From positions 102,766-166,765 of the forward strand of contig NZ_QDFY01000008.1 in NCBI RefSeq assembly GCF_003347635.1: 64,000 bases of DNA. The letters are read 5' to 3'. Positions 60,485-64,000 of this stretch are shown one piece after another; the first letter of the stretch is position 1, and the number at the start of each line of letters is the position of its first letter. The translations under genes and the position numbers were made by a program. The DNA comes from Sphingosinicella terrae (GTDB taxonomy: Bacteria; Pseudomonadota; Alphaproteobacteria; Sphingomonadales; Sphingomonadaceae). The notes beneath the pieces are model-generated. The model ran no database searches. It was not told the origin of the DNA and saw nothing but the letters and a program-made list of their open reading frames with translations.

Positions 60485-61221
60485 AGAAAGCCGACATCGC
60501 CGAATTCTACCGCCGCCTCGCCGATCGCATTCCCGATCCCGAGACCGAGCTCGATTTCGTCAACGATTACACGCTGCTGGTCGCGGTGGTGCTGTCGGCG
60601 CAGGCGACCGATGCCGGCGTCAACCTCGCCACCCGCGATCTGTTCGCCCAGGTGACGACTCCGGAGCAGATGCTGGCGCTGGGCGAGGAGGGGCTCAAGC
60701 AGCACATCAAGACGATCGGACTGTTCAACACCAAGGCGAAGAACGTCATCGCCTTGTCGCGCGCGCTGATCGAGCAGCATGGCGGCGAAGTGCCGCGCGA
60801 CCGCGACGCGCTGCAGGCCCTTCCGGGCGTCGGGCGCAAGACCGCCAATGTCGTGATGAACTGCGCCTTCGGGGCCGAGACCTTCGCGGTCGACACTCAT
60901 GTCTTCAGGGTTGCCAACCGTACCGGCCTCGCGCCCGGCAAGAACGTCGATCAGGTCGAGGCGAAGCTCGACGCGTCGACGCCGCAACCTTATCGCCGTC
61001 ACGCCCATCACTGGCTGATCCTGCACGGTCGCTATGTCTGCAAGGCGCGCCGGCCGGAATGCTGGCGCTGCGTCGTCCGGGACTTGTGCCGCTTCCGGCC
61101 GAAGACGCCCGCGCCCGGCAGCGACGAGGAAGCGCAGGCGCTGGCGGCGCGGCGGACGGCAGCGCGGGCGCCGGCGAAGCGCAAGGTCGCGCCGCGAAGC
61201 GCGAAACAGGGTCCGGCCTAG
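60481..61221 (+). CDS. nth: Endonuclease III
   Basis: A 246-residue bifunctional DNA glycosylase/AP lyase for oxidised pyrimidines. The helix-hairpin-helix LPGVGRKTANVV carries catalytic Lys120; Asp138 is in AVDTHVFRV. The iron-sulfur cluster ligands C187, C194, C197 and C203 are present (CKARRPECWRCVVRDLC). All these numbers equal the E. coli Nth numbering. A ~35-residue basic tail (AARRTAARAPAKRKVAPRSA) extends beyond the bacterial core and may aid DNA binding. Last gene of the overlapping dapB chain. Confidence 0.96.
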   Translation: MKKADIAEFYRRLADRIPDPETELDFVNDYTLLVAVVLSAQATDAGVNLATRDLFAQVTTPEQMLALGEEGLKQHIKTIGLFNTKAKNVIALSRALIEQHGGEVPRDRDALQALPGVGRKTANVVMNCAFGAETFAVDTHVFRVANRTGLAPGKNVDQVEAKLDASTPQPYRRHAHHWLILHGRYVCKARRPECWRCVVRDLCRFRPKTPAPGSDEEAQALAARRTAARAPAKRKVAPRSAKQGPA

Positions 61222-61290
61222 GGGGTTTCCGACGGCGTTGGCCGCTAAAATCTGCTATGAGGAATCCTCCCTGAGAGTCGGAATGCTGCC

Positions 61291-61680
61291 ATGAAGCACC
61301 TGGCCGTCATCCTCGCATTGCTGACGCCGGCCTGCATGACCGAGGAGGGCCAGACGCCGCGCCAGGCTGCCAACCAGCGGGCTCTCGTCGAGGCGCGGCC
61401 GGTCGGGGAGGCGCAGGACTGCGTCCAGATCAACCGCATCCGCACCACCCGCGTGCGGGACGCCCAGACCATCGATTTCGAGATGATCGACGGCAGCATC
61501 CTGCGCAACCGGCTGCCGTTCGCCTGTCCGGGACTTCGCTTCGAGGAGCGGTTCAGCTACCGGACCTCGCTCCCAAGGCTGTGCTCGGTCGACACGATCA
61601 CCGTCCTGCAGAGCGACGGCCGCCGCGGCGCGAGCTGCGGTCTCGGGCAGTTCCAGCCAGTCGAACTCCCCCGCAGATAA
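61291..61680 (+). CDS. DUF6491-like lipoprotein
   Basis: A 129-residue secreted protein. A short signal ([15 protein letters not shown]) ends in a weak lipobox. The mature part has the pattern [60 protein letters not shown] and [20 protein letters not shown]. Conserved cysteines (DC, FAC, RLC, ASC) probably form two disulfides, as in DUF6491 family members of sphingomonads and xanthomonads. No role is established for that family. It is 69 bp downstream of nth and 51 bp before a tRNA gene. Confidence 0.75.
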   Translation: MKHLAVILALLTPACMTEEGQTPRQAANQRALVEARPVGEAQDCVQINRIRTTRVRDAQTIDFEMIDGSILRNRLPFACPGLRFEERFSYRTSLPRLCSVDTITVLQSDGRRGASCGLGQFQPVELPRR

Positions 61681-61731
61681 AGGCTGGCCCCCTTGCCGAC
61701 CCTTTGCTAAGCGCCCATCTCGCTGGCCCAG

Positions 61732-61808
<77 letters not shown>

Positions 61809-62186
61809 TCTTTTCAAAGACTTAGCTGGCAGCCGGATTTAGCGTACGTAGAACGTACGGAAAAGATTCTGGCGCAGACTCCCTCATCCTGAAAAGTTCG
61901 AGTGCGCCCGCCTGCCACTGCTTCGACTAAGGCCTCGATGAAATCAGGCACACTGCTCTGACTGAGCCTCGACCCTTTCTCAACAATGTATGCGTCCCTG
62001 CGGGAGAACGCCCGAGGCTTGAGCTGTCACAAGCCGTCCCAAGGGAGGCTGTAGCCGATGGGCTAACCCCTCTGACCACGATCGTCACCGGTAGAGGCCG
62101 CGCTCGGCTGCCAGGTTGCAGAGAACTATCGGAGGCCGTGGACCATCGTCAGGTCGCCGCTGGCAAATGGCGTCGCCGCCAGCTGG
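61809..62186. other. Gene-free region downstream of the tRNA
   Basis: 378 bases with lower GC than the chromosome to the left and no convincing reading frame on either strand. A 7-bp inverted repeat, CGTACGT (61843-61849) and ACGTACG (61853-61859), with a 3-base loop lies 35 bases after the tRNA; it has no T run and is not a standard terminator. No repeat of the tRNA 3' end was found further right within the window. Confidence 0.6.
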
Positions 62187-62684
62187 CTACCGCCGACACC
62201 CCATACCAGCCCGACCGACTGCTACCATCTCAATTCGCACGTCGCGAAGGGCGGCCACGACTTCCGGCGGTGGGTTTCCTACGCAGTTAAACAGATCCAG
62301 ACGGTCAGGGCTCCACTCGTCCGGATCGATGCCGTTGGCTCGCCGAATGGCCATTCCCCAAAGGTAGAATGGGTTTTGCTCATAAGGGCGCTCTCGGCCG
62401 GTTTCGCCGCTGACGGTCGAGTAGGCAACTTCGACCAGCATCTGCGCGCGCCCTCCAGCTGTTATTAAAGTGATTGGCGGATCGTAGGCATTGCCGCAGC
62501 TGGCCAGGCAGTCGGCTTCGTAGTTGTTGGTCTCGTCTGCGAGGTCACCAAAGGTCGTCGTTGGGGTGATCGGCTCCCCGTGAGGCGCAGGATGGCAATC
62601 GGCCGCGACCGGTGCCGAATAGCCGGTAACCTCTGTGCTTTGGACCGTATAGAAGACCGAGCAGCCGCCGATCCGATAGGTCAT
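62187..62684 (-). CDS. Cysteine-rich hypothetical protein, downstream of the SHOCT gene
   Basis: About 165 residues if started at ATG 62684 (MTYRIGGCSVFYTVQSTEVT); the frame is open up to 62771 and overlaps the SHOCT gene there. Eight Cys are spread through it (GGCSV, AADCHP, EADCLASCGNAY, FNCVG, MGCRR). No signal peptide is seen, which is odd for a Cys-rich protein. The stretch EQNPFYLWGMAIRRANGIDP followed by EWSPDRLDLF looks globular. It may be a separate coupled gene, or the former C-terminal part of the SHOCT protein after a frameshift. Function unknown. Confidence 0.5.
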   Translation of the reverse strand: MTYRIGGCSVFYTVQSTEVTGYSAPVAADCHPAPHGEPITPTTTFGDLADETNNYEADCLASCGNAYDPPITLITAGGRAQMLVEVAYSTVSGETGRERPYEQNPFYLWGMAIRRANGIDPDEWSPDRLDLFNCVGNPPPEVVAALRDVRIEMVAVGRAGMGCRR

Positions 62685-62713
62685 CGAATCCGGGCTGCGC
62701 TCGCGTGGTGGCC

Positions 62714-63097
62714 CTAGGCGTCTTCCAAATACGCCGGATTCATGCCGACGATCTCGGTTGACGTCGCCCATGCGAACGAGCCTTCGCGGGTGGTTGGCCG
62801 GTTGGCCGGCGCACCGGCGACCGGAGCTGCAGCAATGGCGTTATCCGATGATGACAGCATTTCGTTGGATTCCGCCACGCCGTCAGCGATGGGCCGCATG
62901 CACCAAGCCAAGAGCGTCAATACGACGACGATGACGCCCACGGACGCTGCCCATATTCTCCAGTCGAGCCGCTTAGATGTCGAGACTGTCGGTACGCTCT
63001 CGATCAGCTTGGCCTTTTGCGCCTGGAATTCTTCCTCGCTAAGTGCGCCCGCCTCCCGCAGGCGGTTCAATCGCTCAAGCCCTTCGATTGTGTCCAT
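62714..63097 (-). CDS. SHOCT domain-containing membrane protein
   Basis: A 127-residue protein. The N-terminal SHOCT motif (LERLNRLREAGALSEEEFQA, then QKAKLI) is followed by a linker, one transmembrane helix (IWAASVGVIVVVLTLLAWCM) and a ~50-residue polar tail. SHOCT modules are short helical hairpins attached to many envelope and phage-associated proteins; they are thought to mediate oligomerisation or membrane-proximal binding. Start ATG 63097 follows ACGGGGGCTTAC. GC content is lower than the chromosome to the left. It partly overlaps the upstream end of the next minus-strand frame. Confidence 0.7.
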   Translation of the reverse strand: MDTIEGLERLNRLREAGALSEEEFQAQKAKLIESVPTVSTSKRLDWRIWAASVGVIVVVLTLLAWCMRPIADGVAESNEMLSSSDNAIAAAPVAGAPANRPTTREGSFAWATSTEIVGMNPAYLEDA

Positions 63098-63365
63098 GTA
63101 AGCCCCCGTTTGCCTCTGTAAACCGCGTCTGGAACACCTTGCCAAGTGGGTGCGGAAGCAAATCAGTGGGCCGTGCACTACGACAATTGCAGGTCCCACT
63201 CGGAGCTAGGAGGGCAGATACCCGCCAAGATCTCCAGCCAATCGTCACGGGGTACCCTCTGCTAAGTCGTCCGTGACATCGCCGGCTGAAAGCGCATGCG
63301 CTACGCGTGGCATTTTGAAGATTGAGCGCACTTGGAAGGGCAGCTGTGCGCAGCCGGCACTCGAG
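63098..63365. other. Gene-free gap before the IS remnant
   Basis: 268 bases of mixed composition without a supportable reading frame. No promoter of consensus quality was picked out by eye for the SHOCT gene, although it should lie here. The right boundary is set by the end of the transposase frame at 63366. Confidence 0.45.
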
Positions 63366-63905
63366 CTAGGTCGTAGACTCATAAGCCCGGAGCCACAGCC
63401 GCATTGAGGCGAGCTGGACCATGGCGAGGAAGTTAGCGGCCAGCTTGTCGTATCGGGGTGGCGACGCGGCGGAAGTGCTTCAGCTTGGAGAAGAACCGTT
63501 CGATGAGGTTGCGCTCGCGGTAGAGCCGCTTGCTGAAGCACGGCTTCCAGCGCCGGTTGCTCTTGGGCGGGATGTTGGGCGTGGCGCCCTGGTCCTGGAT
63601 CAGTTCACGGATGCGGTCAGCGTCGTAAGCCTTGTCAGCCAGCACGATGGTGTGCGGGCCGAGGTGGTCGAGCAGCGCGTCGGCGATCTGTCCGTCGTGC
63701 GCCTGTCCGGCGGTCAGGCCCAGCCGGATCGGGAGGCCCTGCGCGTCGACAACGACGTGGATCTTGGTCGTGAGCCCGCCGCGTGATCGACCGAGACAGT
63801 GATCGGCACCCCCCTTTTTGCCGTCGCAGCCTGCTGGTGGGCGCGAACGGATGTGCTGTCGATCATCTGGATGTCGCCCTCATGCGCGGCGGTGATGGCG
63901 TCCAT
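63366..63905 (-). pseudogene. IS5-family transposase remnant (5' truncated, frameshifted)
   Basis: Reading leftward, the frame opens with MDAITAAHEGDIQMIDSTSV, then RAHQQAATAK (the first DDE Asp is in MIDSTS). It switches frame at an A5-G6 run near 63813-63823, continuing KGGADHCLGRSRGGLTTK-like sequence, IVLADKAYDADRIRELI (second Asp), NIPPKSNRRWKPCF and YRERNLIERFFSKLKHFRRV (third acidic residue). The A-run change is the programmed -1 frameshift common in this family. A second break, an extra G in GGGG at 63455-63458, disrupts the end; correcting it restores KLAANFLAMVQLASMRLWLR. About 130 N-terminal residues are missing to the right. Confidence 0.85.
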
Positions 63906-63906
63906 T

Positions 63907-64000
63907 AGAGCATGATCATGCTTATGTGAATCCGGTTGGGATTCCCAAGCGGTTCGGTTCGTGATTCAAGATGCTGGCTGGGAGGAGGTCAGCATTCGAT
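63907..64000. mobile_element. Probable end of a second IS element inserted in the IS5-family gene
   Basis: The transposase homology stops at a TA dinucleotide (63906-63907). Beyond it the sequence starts GAGCATGATCATGC, including the perfect 12-bp palindrome GCATGATCATGC (63910-63921), and then continues unrelated to IS5 transposase. GGGAGGAGGTCAG near 63980 looks like a ribosome binding site for a gene beginning at or just past the window edge. A TA junction is the insertion preference of IS630/Tc1-type elements. Only one end is visible, so the identity is tentative. Confidence 0.45.

Noticed and set aside
63813..63823. The A5-G6 run in the transposase as a damaging frameshift
   Set aside because: A -1 slip at an A-run is the normal expression mechanism in this IS group, so by itself it is not evidence of decay; only the GGGG site at 63455-63458 is counted as damage.

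Overview
The window is a GC-rich chromosomal stretch, most likely from an alphaproteobacterium of the Sphingomonadaceae (Sphingomonas/Sphingosinicella-like). This rests on base composition, dense ATGA-coupled gene layout, a mannonate dehydratase whose active-site residues match the Novosphingobium ManD enzyme with a one-residue offset, a MexEF/OqxAB-like pump and a DUF6491-type lipoprotein. Species cannot be named from sequence reading alone. About 60 protein genes, one tRNA and one IS remnant can be supported; most of the window is ordinary chromosome.

Layout. 1-6.9 kb: redox and lipid enzymes (YghU-type GST, SDR with a divergent AraC regulator, glycolipid-binding protein, GST, L,D-transpeptidase, a CaiB-type CoA-transferase coupled to an LCAD-type acyl-CoA dehydrogenase). 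7-15 kb: a racemase-like enzyme that lacks one catalytic cysteine, a frameshifted secreted protein, a hydroxyacyl-CoA dehydrogenase-like SDR, a thiolase with a palindromic operator, small envelope proteins, a phytoene-desaturase-like flavoprotein and DoxX. 14.8-21.9 kb: a TetR repressor facing an RND efflux operon across a long inverted-repeat operator. 21.9-27.6 kb: an atypical FRG-domain gene, gor, pgi, and a MarR/MFS pair. 27.7-30.1 kb: the conserved lepB-rnc-era operon, followed by a candidate small RNA with its own promoter and a strong terminator. 30.5-44.2 kb: a sirtuin, a LysR/TonB-receptor pair, and a run of small detoxification enzymes interleaved with one-component regulators (XRE/MmyB, GlxA-AraC, HxlR, MarR).

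44.3-52 kb is a hexuronate unit: Eda, ManD, an ExuT-like transporter, UxaC and UxuB on the plus strand, with a CE15 glucuronoyl-esterase-like secreted enzyme on the opposite strand. Together they suggest release of (methyl)glucuronate from plant xylan-lignin esters and its conversion to KDG and then pyruvate. KDG kinase and the regulator are not in the window, although two LacI-like operator sequences are. Upstream of the esterase in the same direction lie two coupled, paralogous secreted proteins of unknown function, which face a membrane-anchored LtaS-like phosphatase/sulfatase.

57.3-61.2 kb holds a four-gene chain coupled by 4-bp overlaps (dapB, APC permease, PLP aminotransferase, nth). 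A tRNA-Arg(CCG) follows. Downstream the composition changes: there is a gene-poor stretch, a SHOCT-domain membrane protein overlapping a cysteine-rich protein, and an IS5-family transposase remnant cut at its 5' end by what looks like the end of a second IS. No CRISPR array or recognisable multi-gene defence system was seen. The strongest candidates for something undescribed are the small RNA at about 30.37 kb and the paired secreted paralogues beside the glucuronoyl esterase.
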